DNA of 64,000 nucleotides from Phycisphaerales bacterium (GTDB lineage: Bacteria > Planctomycetota > Phycisphaerae > Tepidisphaerales > Tepidisphaeraceae): contig JADLBV010000026.1 in assembly GCA_020847545.1 (NCBI GenBank), forward strand, positions 57,492-121,491, read 5' to 3'. The notes below the pieces were generated by a model that saw only the letters and a program-made list of their open reading frames with translations, searched no databases and was not told the DNA's origin. The stretch's first letter is position 1. Each line of letters opens with the position of its first letter. This document shows positions 44,752-53,656 of the stretch, one piece after another. Position numbers and translations under genes: made by a program.

Positions 44752-46182
44752 TCAATCGATCAATTCCAGCTCAAAACCGAAGGTGCTCCCCTTGCCCACC
44801 TCGCTTTCGGCGATGATCCGGCCCTGATGGACGGCTTCGATGATGTGCTTCACCAGCGAAAGCCCCAGTCCAGTGCCCTTGGCCATGCGATTATTCGCTT
44901 CGGCCCTGTAGAACTTATCGAACACATAGGGCAGGTCCTTGGGCGGAATCCCCACCCCGGAATCGGAGATTTTGGTCACAACGGCATGTTTGGCGACATC
45001 CACTTCCGTTTGGACCGTTATAGTCCCCCCATCCGGCGTATATTTCACCGCGTTGGAGAGCAGGTTCAGCACCGCCTGATAGAGCATGTCCTTGTCGGCC
45101 ATGGTCTGATAAATCATGCTGCCGAGTTTTTCTTCCAGTTTGATGTTCTTCAAGGCGGCCTGCGGCGCGATCACCTCGATGGCATCCTTGACGATGACCA
45201 TCAGGCTCTGGGGCTGTTTGTCGATCTTGACCAGCCCCGATTCGATGCGGGAGATGTTCAGGATGTTGTCGATCAGCCGACCCAGCCGATTGGCCTCGTT
45301 CTGGATGATGTCATAAAACTCGGTTTTGGTCTTCTCATCCTCCGCCTCGCCGTCGATCAGCATCTCGATGTAGGCACGAATGCTGGCCAGCGGAGTGCGC
45401 AATTCATGGCTGACGTTGGAAACGAAGTCGTTTTTCATCTGGGCGACTTCTTTTTCCTTCGTCATGTCGTGCAACACCGCCACCACGCCGCAGTCGGGTT
45501 CGCTCTGATCGGCGACCGTTGACAGCGTCACCTTGAAGGTGCGTTCGCCGGTTGGCGTATTCAGGCGATGCTCGACAATCCGCCGCCCGCTTTTACTGTC
45601 GCTTTGCCGCATGTCACGGACCATTTCAATGATCCGGGGGTCGTGCAACACCTGGTCGATGGGAGATCGCTGTGCCCGATTCAGGTCAAAATCAAAGGTT
45701 CGAGCGGCGGCGTCATTGGCCAGCATCAGCTCATCAAACCGATCCGTCACCAGCACCGCATCCGAAATGCTGTAAATGATCGCCTCGGCGTGCTGACGCT
45801 CGGCGGTGGCGACCTTGAGCTGGATCTCCAGCTCCTTGGTTTTAATACCGGCCGTCTTGATGGTGTTCTGAACGGCTTCGAGGGCGTGGTTGATGGTCGA
45901 AACCAGCGGACGAAGGTCCGGGTGTGGGCAATCAATCAACAGTTGTTGTCGGTTTAATACCCGGTCGAGTTGCCGGCGCAATTCCCGGCAACCCTTTTGC
46001 ATGGAAGAAGCTGAAAACCACGCAACGCCCGCCGCCGATGTCAGCAGGATGATCCCCAGAACACCGGCCCGCAGCGAAATCGTTCTCGATGGGCTGTTGG
46101 ACAACGCATCGGCCAGGACATACACCCCCCCCGCCAACAACGCCAATGACAGAAAATTGAGAATTGTTCCCCTACGCACCAC
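44752..46182 (-). CDS. PAS-containing sensor histidine kinase (PhoR-like)
   Basis: A 476-residue membrane kinase. Two membrane helices at about residues 8-26 and 38-57 enclose only a short periplasmic loop, so sensing is probably membrane-based or cytoplasmic. A PAS domain (about 125-230) precedes the HisKA domain with His259 (FVSNVSHELRTPL). The HATPase_c motifs are the N box (LLSNAVKYTP), G1 (DSGVGIPPKDLPYVFDKFYR) and G2 (GTGLGLSLV). It is followed by the single-domain response regulator. The ligand is unknown. Confidence 0.92.
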   Translation of the reverse strand: MVRRGTILNFLSLALLAGGVYVLADALSNSPSRTISLRAGVLGIILLTSAAGVAWFSASSMQKGCRELRRQLDRVLNRQQLLIDCPHPDLRPLVSTINHALEAVQNTIKTAGIKTKELEIQLKVATAERQHAEAIIYSISDAVLVTDRFDELMLANDAAARTFDFDLNRAQRSPIDQVLHDPRIIEMVRDMRQSDSKSGRRIVEHRLNTPTGERTFKVTLSTVADQSEPDCGVVAVLHDMTKEKEVAQMKNDFVSNVSHELRTPLASIRAYIEMLIDGEAEDEKTKTEFYDIIQNEANRLGRLIDNILNISRIESGLVKIDKQPQSLMVIVKDAIEVIAPQAALKNIKLEEKLGSMIYQTMADKDMLYQAVLNLLSNAVKYTPDGGTITVQTEVDVAKHAVVTKISDSGVGIPPKDLPYVFDKFYRAEANNRMAKGTGLGLSLVKHIIEAVHQGRIIAESEVGKGSTFGFELELID

Positions 46183-46216
46183 TTGCTCCCTCTTCCCGTG
46201 CTTCTACCGTCCGTGA

Positions 46217-47401
46217 CTATTCCCCCAGATCGACTCCCGCCAACAATCGGGCGGCCAGTTTGTCGTTGGGGTTCATTCTCAGCGCCTGCTGGTAATAGGA
46301 GATCGCTCGCGAACCCTCACCCGATTTTTCAAACGTATAACCGATCATGCACAGGCTGACCGTGTCCGCGCTGTCCAGACGATTGGCCCGGCGAAACGCC
46401 TCCAGCGCCTCCGACAAACGATTTTGCTTCAGCCGGACATAACCCAGCAACAAATGCCCCTGGCTGGACTGTTCATCCAACGCCAAAGACCGTCGGATGG
46501 AAATCTCCGCCCGTTTCAGATCGTCGTTGGCCAAGGCGGATTGCCCCAGCGCCCTCCACGCCGCGGCCGATTCGGGTTTCAATCGCGCCGCCAATTCAAA
46601 ATTGGACCGGGCATCCCGCATCTGGCCATTGTGCATCTGACATTCGCCCAGCGCCAAAATCAGGTCAAATCGCTCGGCATACGCATCCTGCGCCACCAGC
46701 CTTTGCAGCACATCCTGGGCGGCGGAATAATTTTTCGCGTAAAACAACGCCATCCCCAGATGTTCACGGATGTTCTGATCATCCTCGGACAAAATGCTCG
46801 CCTCGCGCAGCATCGCGGCCGCATCGGCAAATTTTCCCTGCTGCATCAACAACTGCCCCACCGCGTCGCGAATCGCGCCGCTGTGTTCAAAATAAACCAC
46901 CTTGTCCTGCAACAGTTTCAATGCTTCGGGGGTGCGGTCCATCGCCACCAGCATTTCCGAACGCGCCAGCAGATATGCCAGCTCGGCCGGGGCCTTTTCG
47001 CTGGCGGAGGTGTAAAACTCATACGCTGTTTCAATCCGCTGCCAGCGCTGATAGACCACGCCGCTGAGATAATCCGCCTCGGCGTTGGTCGGTGCGGCGG
47101 TGCGGGCGCGTTCCAATTCCTTCTCGGCCAGTTCCAACTGACCCTGTTCGATGGCGACCTTGGCCGACAAAATGCGCAGCACCGCATTATTCGGCTCCAA
47201 TTTCAATCCCTGCTGGATCGACTCCCTGCTCTTGTCAAAGTTGCCGGTTTCGTATTGCTGTTTGGCCAGCCCATATTGCACGCCGGCGCGGGCCATGTTC
47301 CACTGATCGGTGGCGGCCTGGTTTTGCGACTTACGATTCGACTGGCAGCCGGTCATCAAGATCAACGCGGCCGCGAAAATGGGGAGTTTGGCTTTCAACA
47401 T
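46217..47401 (-). CDS. TPR-repeat lipoprotein of the pilus locus
   Basis: A 394-residue protein with a lipoprotein signal (MLKAKLPIFAAALILMTGC) and about nine TPR-type repeats. The repeats contain the usual alanine/glycine pattern (for example EPNNAVLRILSAKVAIEQGQ and ALDEQSSQGHLLLGYVRLKQ). The start at 47401 has a GAGGTG ribosome-binding site; the upstream frame overlaps the secretin gene. Position next to the secretin, export signal and TPR fold match PilF/PilW-type pilotins, which guide the secretin to the outer membrane, though this protein is longer than PilF. Confidence 0.8.
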   Translation of the reverse strand: MLKAKLPIFAAALILMTGCQSNRKSQNQAATDQWNMARAGVQYGLAKQQYETGNFDKSRESIQQGLKLEPNNAVLRILSAKVAIEQGQLELAEKELERARTAAPTNAEADYLSGVVYQRWQRIETAYEFYTSASEKAPAELAYLLARSEMLVAMDRTPEALKLLQDKVVYFEHSGAIRDAVGQLLMQQGKFADAAAMLREASILSEDDQNIREHLGMALFYAKNYSAAQDVLQRLVAQDAYAERFDLILALGECQMHNGQMRDARSNFELAARLKPESAAAWRALGQSALANDDLKRAEISIRRSLALDEQSSQGHLLLGYVRLKQNRLSEALEAFRRANRLDSADTVSLCMIGYTFEKSGEGSRAISYYQQALRMNPNDKLAARLLAGVDLGE

Positions 47402-47478
47402 CGACACACCTCGGACAAATACCGGAACGTGGCATGGCGGACGACATTTCTGCCGTCCGCCACGGCCACGGGATTGAT

Positions 47479-49620
47479 TCACTTGTTCAGGTCCACCGCC
47501 GCCTGATCGGTTTCAGCCGGCAATTCGTTCACAACCGTGACGGCCGGAGCGGATTTGGGCTTGATTGTCGGCCGCTGGGCCACCTGTTCATGGTGGGAAC
47601 TCGAATTAAAATACCGCCAGAACGCGCCCCACGGATTGAACTTGCTCCGCATCGCCACCGGTTGGGTGGCGGGAGGCTTCGCGGCCGCCGTTGCTACCGG
47701 CTGGGTTGCAGGCGGGGCATCCACTTTCGCGGTGCGCGTCGTCGGCTCATCCGCGGCAGGAGTTTGCTGCTCAATGATCGGCTGGGTCGCCGGGACGACA
47801 GCCCGATCCGCCAGCACCGCCTTGGCGACAAATTCCCGAATCATGGAGTTGTCCACCGCCGTCACCTGATGGCCGGTCAACATCTCCTTCATGTGGATCG
47901 CTTCAATGAATTTCGGATTCAAATTGGTGGCGCAATTCAGATGCCACAACGCCCGCTGGCGATCCGGATTGGGCTTTTTCATCTCCGCCACGGCCGATTC
48001 ATAGCTCGATTCGGCCAGCCGCTCGCGTCCCCAGGGCATCATCCCCTGACGAACACCCACCCGCAGCGTCTCGGCCTCCTTGAGCGCCTCCTCCGACAAG
48101 CTGGAATAGGCCGCATCATCCTTCACGATGTGCGGGGTCAACAGAATGATGACCTCCTCACGCAGCGTGTGATCGCTTTGTTTGCGGAACAACGCACCCG
48201 CCAGCGGCAAATTGCCCAAAAACGGAACCTGGCCGCGTGTTGTATTGCTGTCCTCACGGAACAGACCGCCGATGACGATCGTGTTGCCATCCTTGACCAT
48301 CACGTTGCTGGTCACCTCGGTGGTGATCTTAAAGGGCAGATTCGCCTGTCCCGCAAGCCCGCCGCTGGAATCTTCCGGATGGATTTCCATACGGATGTAC
48401 CCGTCATCGCCGATGTACGGGCGGAAAACCAGCCGTGTGCCGGTCTCCAGAAATTCCACCGTCTGCACGGTCGAACTTTCGGTGGTCGTCGATGTCATGT
48501 AGCCATCTTTGCGGCCGACGATCACCTCACCTTTTTGCTTGTTAAGCGCCAACACCTTCGGATTGGCCAGAACCACCGTATCGGTGATCCCTTCCAACGC
48601 CTGGACGAAGACGCCGACGTTGTTTTTCACTACACCGATGTTCAGTCCGCCGCCACCCGCACGACCGGCCACAAATCCACGATCATTGATCGCCCCGGCC
48701 TTGCCCGACTCCATGATCGAACCGGTCAATGCCTGATTCAGGCCCGTACCGGTCGTCGAAGATTCATTGACGGCCGACAACGCATTGAAATCAACGCCAC
48801 CCAGAACCGTAAAATCGACACCCAGCGAATTATCCTCGCTCAAGCTGGCGCGCAAAATCGTCGCCTCGATCAAAATCTGCTGCGGACGACGGTCGATCTC
48901 TTTAATAATCTTGCGGACCTTTTCCAGATTGTCCGGATAGTCCGTGATGACCAGCATGTCCTCGCCGGCGTGTGAACTGCCGCCCAGGTCATTGGTTCCG
49001 CTCTCCAGCCCACTGCTGGCCGGTGTTGTAAATGAAGTTTGAGACTCTGCGCTCAACACCGGCTTGATCATGTTCACCGCATTGGCGGCCGGCGTGTAAT
49101 ACAGCCGGAAGACCTCCGTCTGCATCTTTCGTTCTGATTTTTCCAACTCCGCCAGTTCCTTGGCGGAATAGACGTAGATGAAATTCCCCTTTTCGCGATA
49201 CGCATACCCATTGGCCCGCAAAATCGCGTCCAGGGCTTCCTTGATCGTCACATCGTACAGATTGGCCGTGACCGTGCCGTGAACTTCCTTGCTGGCGATG
49301 ATGTTGCGCTGCGATTGCAACGACAACATCCGCAACACCTGAACCAGGCTGGCATCGTCAACATGGATCTCCACCGTCCCGGCGGGCGAAACCGCCACAT
49401 CCGTGCTGCTGACGCTCTTGCCTTCGCCGGTGGCCGATGGTGTGGTATTCACCTGAACCGGAACCACCGTGGTCTGGTCATCGGTCCGCACCTCGGCCTG
49501 ATGTTGGCTGGGCGCGGTAGTGGCCGCCCCATCCGCCGCGATTGCCGTAATTGCCCCACCCGTATAAACGGATGCCGCGGCCATAAAAAGAAGCCCCGCC
49601 GTCGTCGAATTCTTGCGCAT
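47479..49620 (-). CDS. pilQ: Outer-membrane secretin (PilQ/GspD family)
   Basis: A 713-residue exported protein. The start at 49620 has a GAGGAG ribosome-binding site and a Sec signal. An STN/N0-like domain lies at about 75-150 (VQVLRMLSLQSQRNIIASKE), then an N1-type domain with the LEKVRKIIKEIDRRPQQILI motif, then the secretin C-domain ending VPFLGNLPLAGALFRKQSDH and ELVILLTPHIV-type residues. The last 170 residues are an unusual Thr/Pro/Ala-rich tail (AADEPTTRTAKVDAPPATQP), more than most PilQ proteins have. The pore lets the fibre or secreted proteins cross the outer membrane. The TPR lipoprotein follows downstream. Confidence 0.9.
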   Translation of the reverse strand: MRKNSTTAGLLFMAAASVYTGGAITAIAADGAATTAPSQHQAEVRTDDQTTVVPVQVNTTPSATGEGKSVSSTDVAVSPAGTVEIHVDDASLVQVLRMLSLQSQRNIIASKEVHGTVTANLYDVTIKEALDAILRANGYAYREKGNFIYVYSAKELAELEKSERKMQTEVFRLYYTPAANAVNMIKPVLSAESQTSFTTPASSGLESGTNDLGGSSHAGEDMLVITDYPDNLEKVRKIIKEIDRRPQQILIEATILRASLSEDNSLGVDFTVLGGVDFNALSAVNESSTTGTGLNQALTGSIMESGKAGAINDRGFVAGRAGGGGLNIGVVKNNVGVFVQALEGITDTVVLANPKVLALNKQKGEVIVGRKDGYMTSTTTESSTVQTVEFLETGTRLVFRPYIGDDGYIRMEIHPEDSSGGLAGQANLPFKITTEVTSNVMVKDGNTIVIGGLFREDSNTTRGQVPFLGNLPLAGALFRKQSDHTLREEVIILLTPHIVKDDAAYSSLSEEALKEAETLRVGVRQGMMPWGRERLAESSYESAVAEMKKPNPDRQRALWHLNCATNLNPKFIEAIHMKEMLTGHQVTAVDNSMIREFVAKAVLADRAVVPATQPIIEQQTPAADEPTTRTAKVDAPPATQPVATAAAKPPATQPVAMRSKFNPWGAFWRYFNSSSHHEQVAQRPTIKPKSAPAVTVVNELPAETDQAAVDLNK

Positions 49621-49700
49621 GATACAACTCCTCAAACAACCGCCGGTGCCGCGGCGTGGTGGCGGTTATTTCCGCCGTTCCATAACTGAGGCATCGAAAC

Positions 49701-50303
49701 TTATTTCATCAGGACTTCGAGGCGGATGCCGTCACGCTCTACGATTATCCCCCGCGGCCCGATCTTCAGGACGCGGAATCCTTCGACGACGTCACCCTCC
49801 ACCACCAACTTTCCGTTCACCATGGCCTTTGGCTTCTGACCCATGATGGTGCTTTGCAGGTGGAGTTGTTCGGCCTTATGCCGCAGGTTCTCCACCAGAA
49901 TCTCCTTCTCTCTTCTTTGATCGGCTTGTAAGTTGACCGACTTTGCCAACTCATTCCAAAACCCTTGAACCTGTACCCCTTGCGCCTCCTCTGTTCCGGC
50001 GATACGGGGGTAATAATCCATACGGATGACAAAAAGGTTCCTTCCCCCATCGTTCACCGGCTTCTGTGCCCATTCCTGGAAACGGTTGATCGGCGAATCG
50101 TTGGCTGCCACATTGGCAGATGCGTTCGTCGGCGCATCGGCCGCCTGGGCAACCGATGCGATCGACGGGGTTGGCCCATTGCTGCCACCCAGCCGCCAGA
50201 CCCATAACCCGCCCATGAAAACCGCCAACACGCTCAGCGCCGCCGCTTTTTTGGGCTCTTTGCAAACCATCGCCTTGAGGTTTTTGAAGTCCAATGAACC
50301 CAT
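49701..50303 (-). CDS. PilP/GspC-like inner-membrane protein
   Basis: A 200-residue bitopic protein. A single membrane helix at about residues 20-37 is followed by a linker, a coiled-coil-like stretch (LQADQRREKEILVENLRHKA), and a C-terminal small beta domain (VVEGDVVEGFRVLKIGPRGI). The last part matches the HR-type domain that in GspC and PilP contacts the secretin. Sequence similarity to PilP itself is weak; position between pilO and the secretin argues for the equivalent part. A gap of about 80 bp separates it from the secretin. Confidence 0.65.
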   Translation of the reverse strand: MGSLDFKNLKAMVCKEPKKAAALSVLAVFMGGLWVWRLGGSNGPTPSIASVAQAADAPTNASANVAANDSPINRFQEWAQKPVNDGGRNLFVIRMDYYPRIAGTEEAQGVQVQGFWNELAKSVNLQADQRREKEILVENLRHKAEQLHLQSTIMGQKPKAMVNGKLVVEGDVVEGFRVLKIGPRGIIVERDGIRLEVLMK

Positions 50304-50307
50304 CGGA

Positions 50308-50862
50308 TCATCCCTCGGTAAAATAAATGGTCAGTCCCGCCTGGACCTCGACTTGTCCAAGCTGCGAATCCAACACGCGAATCTGAACATCATGCAGGCG
50401 GGTCAGCCGCTGCATCTGCTCGGCCTGTTTCAGAAATTCAAACGCATTGCGGTAATCCCCTTCAAAATGAATCTGAATGGGCGTTTCGCTGTACAAATCG
50501 TTGCGCTTGGGCGCCTTGGCGTCGATGCGCCAACGCCGCAGCGATGATTGCTGGCTGAGATGTGTAATGTCCTTGATGAAAGCGCCAAGGTCCTGTTGTT
50601 TGGGCAGTTTTTTATCAAACCGCTCCACCCGCTGTTGAAGCCTCGCCACCTCGGCCATTACCATCGGCAAAGCCTTGGCGCGGGATTGCGCCGAATCCAG
50701 ATCCCGCTTTTTGTCGGCAATGTGACCGCGCAGGTTGTTCAAATCCGCCATTTGCGGGCGATATCCAAAGAGCAGGAAAAACAGCAGCAAGCCGACAAAG
50801 GCGCATCCAAGCGTCACTTGTGCCCTGCGGCTCCAGCCGATATGGCTTTGCAAGGTTCTCAC
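50308..50862 (-). CDS. pilO: Pilus alignment protein PilO
   Basis: A 184-residue protein with one N-terminal membrane helix (VTLGCAFVGLLLFFLLFG), a coiled coil (NLRGHIADKKRDLDSAQSRA) and a ferredoxin-like C-domain. This is the PilO architecture, and EGDYRNAFEFLKQAEQMQRL is the family's typical helix. PilO pairs with PilN and links the cytoplasmic PilM to the secretin. An ATGA overlap joins it to pilN. Confidence 0.87.
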   Translation of the reverse strand: MRTLQSHIGWSRRAQVTLGCAFVGLLLFFLLFGYRPQMADLNNLRGHIADKKRDLDSAQSRAKALPMVMAEVARLQQRVERFDKKLPKQQDLGAFIKDITHLSQQSSLRRWRIDAKAPKRNDLYSETPIQIHFEGDYRNAFEFLKQAEQMQRLTRLHDVQIRVLDSQLGQVEVQAGLTIYFTEG

Positions 50863-51479
50863 TGGACATTCCCTCCGGCGATGTTCAGGTTGACGCTGAA
50901 GACCACCTCGAACTCGCGCATGATGTGGCCGCGTTCCTGACGTTCCTTGGCGTATGACATCGACACCTGCTCGAAATAACGTTCGGAGGTCAGTCGGGTC
51001 ATGAAATTGGCCAGATCCAAGTCGGTTGGGGCAACGCCCAACATGCGGATTTTGATCTGCCGATCGACGACGATCTCGGATTTGCCGTTGGGCTTTGCCA
51101 CCGTGCGGGGTTGCTCAACCGTATCCACTGAAAGATTCAACAAGGCCATTTCCGGCGGCATGACCGATTCCAGCGCCGCGATCAACCGGGCCGATGGCAC
51201 ATGAACGCCAAGGCGCGCGATGACCTGATCCTGCAATCGCCACTGGCGCTTCAATTCCAGCAATTGATCCAGTTTTTTAAGGTCCATGTCGGTTTGGGAC
51301 ATATCCCCTTTCAACGTCGAGAGTTCCGCGCGTGCGGTCTGAACGTTCCTGCCGCACAGAAACGACCACGCGGCCAGTCCCAGCGCGAACACCAGCACCA
51401 TCCACGCCTGCAACATCACCAGGCGACGGCGTCGAAAGATGCGGGGATACCAGTCGGGTAAAAATTCCAGTTCACGCAT
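50859..51479 (-). CDS. pilN: Pilus alignment protein PilN
   Basis: A 206-residue protein. It starts MRELEFLPDWYPRIFRRRR, the conserved cytoplasmic tail that docks into PilM (the family consensus is INLLP; here EFLPDWY). One membrane helix (MVLVFALGLAAWSFLCG) and a PilN-type coiled coil and ferredoxin-like domain follow. It overlaps pilM by 8 bp and pilO by 4 bp, so the pilM-N-O order is conserved and translation is coupled. Confidence 0.87.
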   Translation of the reverse strand: MRELEFLPDWYPRIFRRRRLVMLQAWMVLVFALGLAAWSFLCGRNVQTARAELSTLKGDMSQTDMDLKKLDQLLELKRQWRLQDQVIARLGVHVPSARLIAALESVMPPEMALLNLSVDTVEQPRTVAKPNGKSEIVVDRQIKIRMLGVAPTDLDLANFMTRLTSERYFEQVSMSYAKERQERGHIMREFEVVFSVNLNIAGGNVQ

Positions 51480-52767
51480 GGCGGGCCTCCATGCCGTTTG
51501 AGGCGACCAATCCGCCGACGGTCACGGGCTTTCCGCCGCGACGTTCTTCGGCCGATGGTTCCTTTGGCGCTTCGGGTGAAATTTCCCGCAATTCCCGGCC
51601 GAGATCGATCACTTCGGCGTTGGAGACTCCCAAATCCGGGCGAGGCGCGTTGGGATCGCGGGGTGTGCCATCGCGGGGGGCGTATGTGCCATTGGTCATC
51701 CGCAATGACAGACCAAAGGCCAATGCCCATTCGCACATCGTTCCCCGACGGTCGGCCGGACGCATTCGACTGGTATCGACGCTGTACAACGGCCGGCCAA
51801 TCTCAACGGGGATCGTCAAGGCGGTACTCAATACACCCTGCAACAGGTTGTCACAGGATTCGCCGCCGGTCAGTCGAACCTTGTTCGGTCGGTGGCCACG
51901 AAACGTGACAGAGTAATAGCGCAGGCACATCGAGACTTCGCGTGCCAGTTCCTCCATGGTCGGCCGGGTGGCATCCACCACCGCCTGTCGAACCGGATCG
52001 CGCGGAGCGGCCGGATCGACGCATTCGGCCTGCCGCCGACGCAACGCCCTGGCCTCATCCATGGTAATGCCCAGCTTTCGACTGACCGCTTCGTGTAGTT
52101 GCTTGCCGCCAATGTCCATCGGTTTGAAGAAATTGATCTCGCGCCCCTTGCCGATCAGCACATTGGATCGCTGCCAGCCAACGTCGACCAGCACATGCAC
52201 TTCCTGCTCATCCTCGCGGCGGCGAATAAAGCGGTCGATGGTTCGGTAGAGCGCCAACGGCTCGGCGTCCAACGAACTGATTTCCAGCCCGCAGAGATGG
52301 ATGCGCTCCAAAAACGCGCTGATTTCATCGTGACGGGCGGCCAGTACGATCACTTCCTGTTTCAGATCGGCGCCCTGCCGCACATCGCCGGCGGGCAACA
52401 CATGAATTTGTGCCTGATCGGATTCAAAAGGAAAAATGTTCCGCGCCTCAAACTGCACCGCCGCCGTCAAATCGGCCAGTGGCATGGGTGGAAGCCGCAG
52501 GTTCTTGGCGTGCAGAACTTCCCGCGGCATCGCCAACACCGCGTTTTTGCCCTTGAAACCATTCTGTCGATACATCTGGCGAATCATCTCGACCGCCAAA
52601 GGCATGCGCAAATCGGCATGGTCGCGCACCTCGGAAGGAAACGACTGTCGGGCCGCGGCGGCCACCGACAGGGTGTTGCCGGTGACTTCCAGTTGCATCA
52701 TCTTGATGCTGTCCTGGCCGATGTCGATGCCGATCGGCTGAAGTTGTGCGCGGGTCAGTCGTATCAT
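51472..52767 (-). CDS. pilM: Actin-like pilus assembly protein PilM
   Basis: A 431-residue cytoplasmic protein of the FtsA-like actin fold. The first phosphate-binding loop is IGIDIGQDSIKMMQLE, the second is VDVGWQRSNVLIGKGREINF, and the C-terminal GGESCDNLLQGVL matches the adenine-binding end. PilM binds the PilN tail and the motor. The protein has a longer tail (380-431, basic and Pro-rich) than most PilM proteins. It starts the pilM-N-O run 3 bp after the GspH-like gene. Confidence 0.93.
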   Translation of the reverse strand: MIRLTRAQLQPIGIDIGQDSIKMMQLEVTGNTLSVAAAARQSFPSEVRDHADLRMPLAVEMIRQMYRQNGFKGKNAVLAMPREVLHAKNLRLPPMPLADLTAAVQFEARNIFPFESDQAQIHVLPAGDVRQGADLKQEVIVLAARHDEISAFLERIHLCGLEISSLDAEPLALYRTIDRFIRRREDEQEVHVLVDVGWQRSNVLIGKGREINFFKPMDIGGKQLHEAVSRKLGITMDEARALRRRQAECVDPAAPRDPVRQAVVDATRPTMEELAREVSMCLRYYSVTFRGHRPNKVRLTGGESCDNLLQGVLSTALTIPVEIGRPLYSVDTSRMRPADRRGTMCEWALAFGLSLRMTNGTYAPRDGTPRDPNAPRPDLGVSNAEVIDLGRELREISPEAPKEPSAEERRGGKPVTVGGLVASNGMEARHA

Positions 52768-52770
52768 GGC

Positions 52771-53304
52771 TTATTGGATGGAAATTTCCCCGGTGTATGG
52801 CTCGACCGAGATCGTGAGTGTATTTGATCCGCAGGTGAGCTTGATCGTCCCCGACGACAGCACGGCCGTCGTGCCGGTACCGGTGTCATATGCCAACGGG
52901 CTGCCCATTTCATCAAACGCCAGGGTCAATTTGCCATCAAACGTGGCATCGGTCAGCGTGATGTTCGTCAGGCCGGGGCTGCCGGAAGCGCCAAATTTTT
53001 CCACATAATCCACATGATTGATCGGATGCTGCAATGTCACCGCCGGCGACATGGTGCTCATCAGGGTGTATTTGCCGTTGGTTTTGTCGAATTGGATATA
53101 ACACACCTTCTGGTTGGTGATCGCCTGATTCTGGGCATAGATCAGGTCCGACATCACGATGCGCGCCGCGGCCGCGACTTTCAGGTCATCCCGTGAGCTG
53201 ATCGACGGCAATATCACCGCCGATGCGATGCCAAGGATCACCACGACCACGAGGATCTCGATGAGCGTGAAGGCGTGTTGCCGGGATGAATGTTTTGCCG
53301 ACAT
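52771..53304 (-). CDS. GspH-like minor prepilin
   Basis: A 177-residue prepilin. The start at 53304 gives a short basic leader (MSAKHSSRQHA), then FTLIEILVVVVILGIASAVI, the type III signal with Glu at +5. Position -1 is Ala where most prepilins have Gly. The body has the GspH/FimT-type pattern AAARIVMSDLIYAQNQAITN. The C-terminal part is beta-rich. GspH-like subunits form the tip complex with GspI, J and K types. The frame extends upstream to 53424, but that part runs through palindromic element B. Confidence 0.85.
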   Translation of the reverse strand: MSAKHSSRQHAFTLIEILVVVVILGIASAVILPSISSRDDLKVAAAARIVMSDLIYAQNQAITNQKVCYIQFDKTNGKYTLMSTMSPAVTLQHPINHVDYVEKFGASGSPGLTNITLTDATFDGKLTLAFDEMGSPLAYDTGTGTTAVLSSGTIKLTCGSNTLTISVEPYTGEISIQ

Positions 53305-53324
53305 AGCAAATCTCTCGGCATCAT

Positions 53325-53375
53325 GTAGGGTCCGCCCCGCGGACCATTGATGACGGTCCGCGAGGCGGACCCTAC
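53325..53375. repeat. GC-rich palindromic element, copy B
   Basis: Arms 53325-53345 and 53355-53375 form a 21-bp inverted repeat with one mismatch and a 9-bp loop. The left arm is identical to the outer 21 bp of copy A at 16374. It lies in the gap between the 86-residue protein and the GspH-like gene, inside the pilus operon, where a stem-loop could affect message stability or read-through. Confidence 0.85.
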
Positions 53376-53392
53376 AGACCCAACGTCCGAAT

Positions 53393-53653
53393 TTATCGGC
53401 CCGGCGGGTTGCCTTTACTCTCATCGGATTTTGCCACCTTCACCTGAAGGTTCCCTCCCTCCAAAAGTCGAATTAAATTGTCCATTTTCCCATTCATGTC
53501 CTTCAGTTCCTGAATCATCTGGATGCGCTGTGCGCCGGCATCAGGCACCTGCGCCCCGGCCGTGGAGACATAGCCAGTCGAGCCGGTCCACTGTCCGATA
53601 AGAATCATGCACTGAAGCACAAGAAGAATTCCGATCCATTGTCCGATTTTCAT
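53393..53653 (-). CDS. Small exported or membrane-anchored protein, function unknown
   Basis: An 86-residue protein. One hydrophobic segment near the N-terminus (WIGILLVLQCMILIGQW) is either a signal peptide or an anchor. It is followed by a short helical stretch with heptad character (QMIQELKDMNGKMDNLIRLL) and a polar tail (KVAKSDESKGNPPGR). It begins 3 bp after the PilX-like stop and is co-directional with all pilus genes, so it is probably a real component. I do not recognise the family. Confidence 0.6.
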   Translation of the reverse strand: MKIGQWIGILLVLQCMILIGQWTGSTGYVSTAGAQVPDAGAQRIQMIQELKDMNGKMDNLIRLLEGGNLQVKVAKSDESKGNPPGR

Positions 53654-53656
53654 GAT

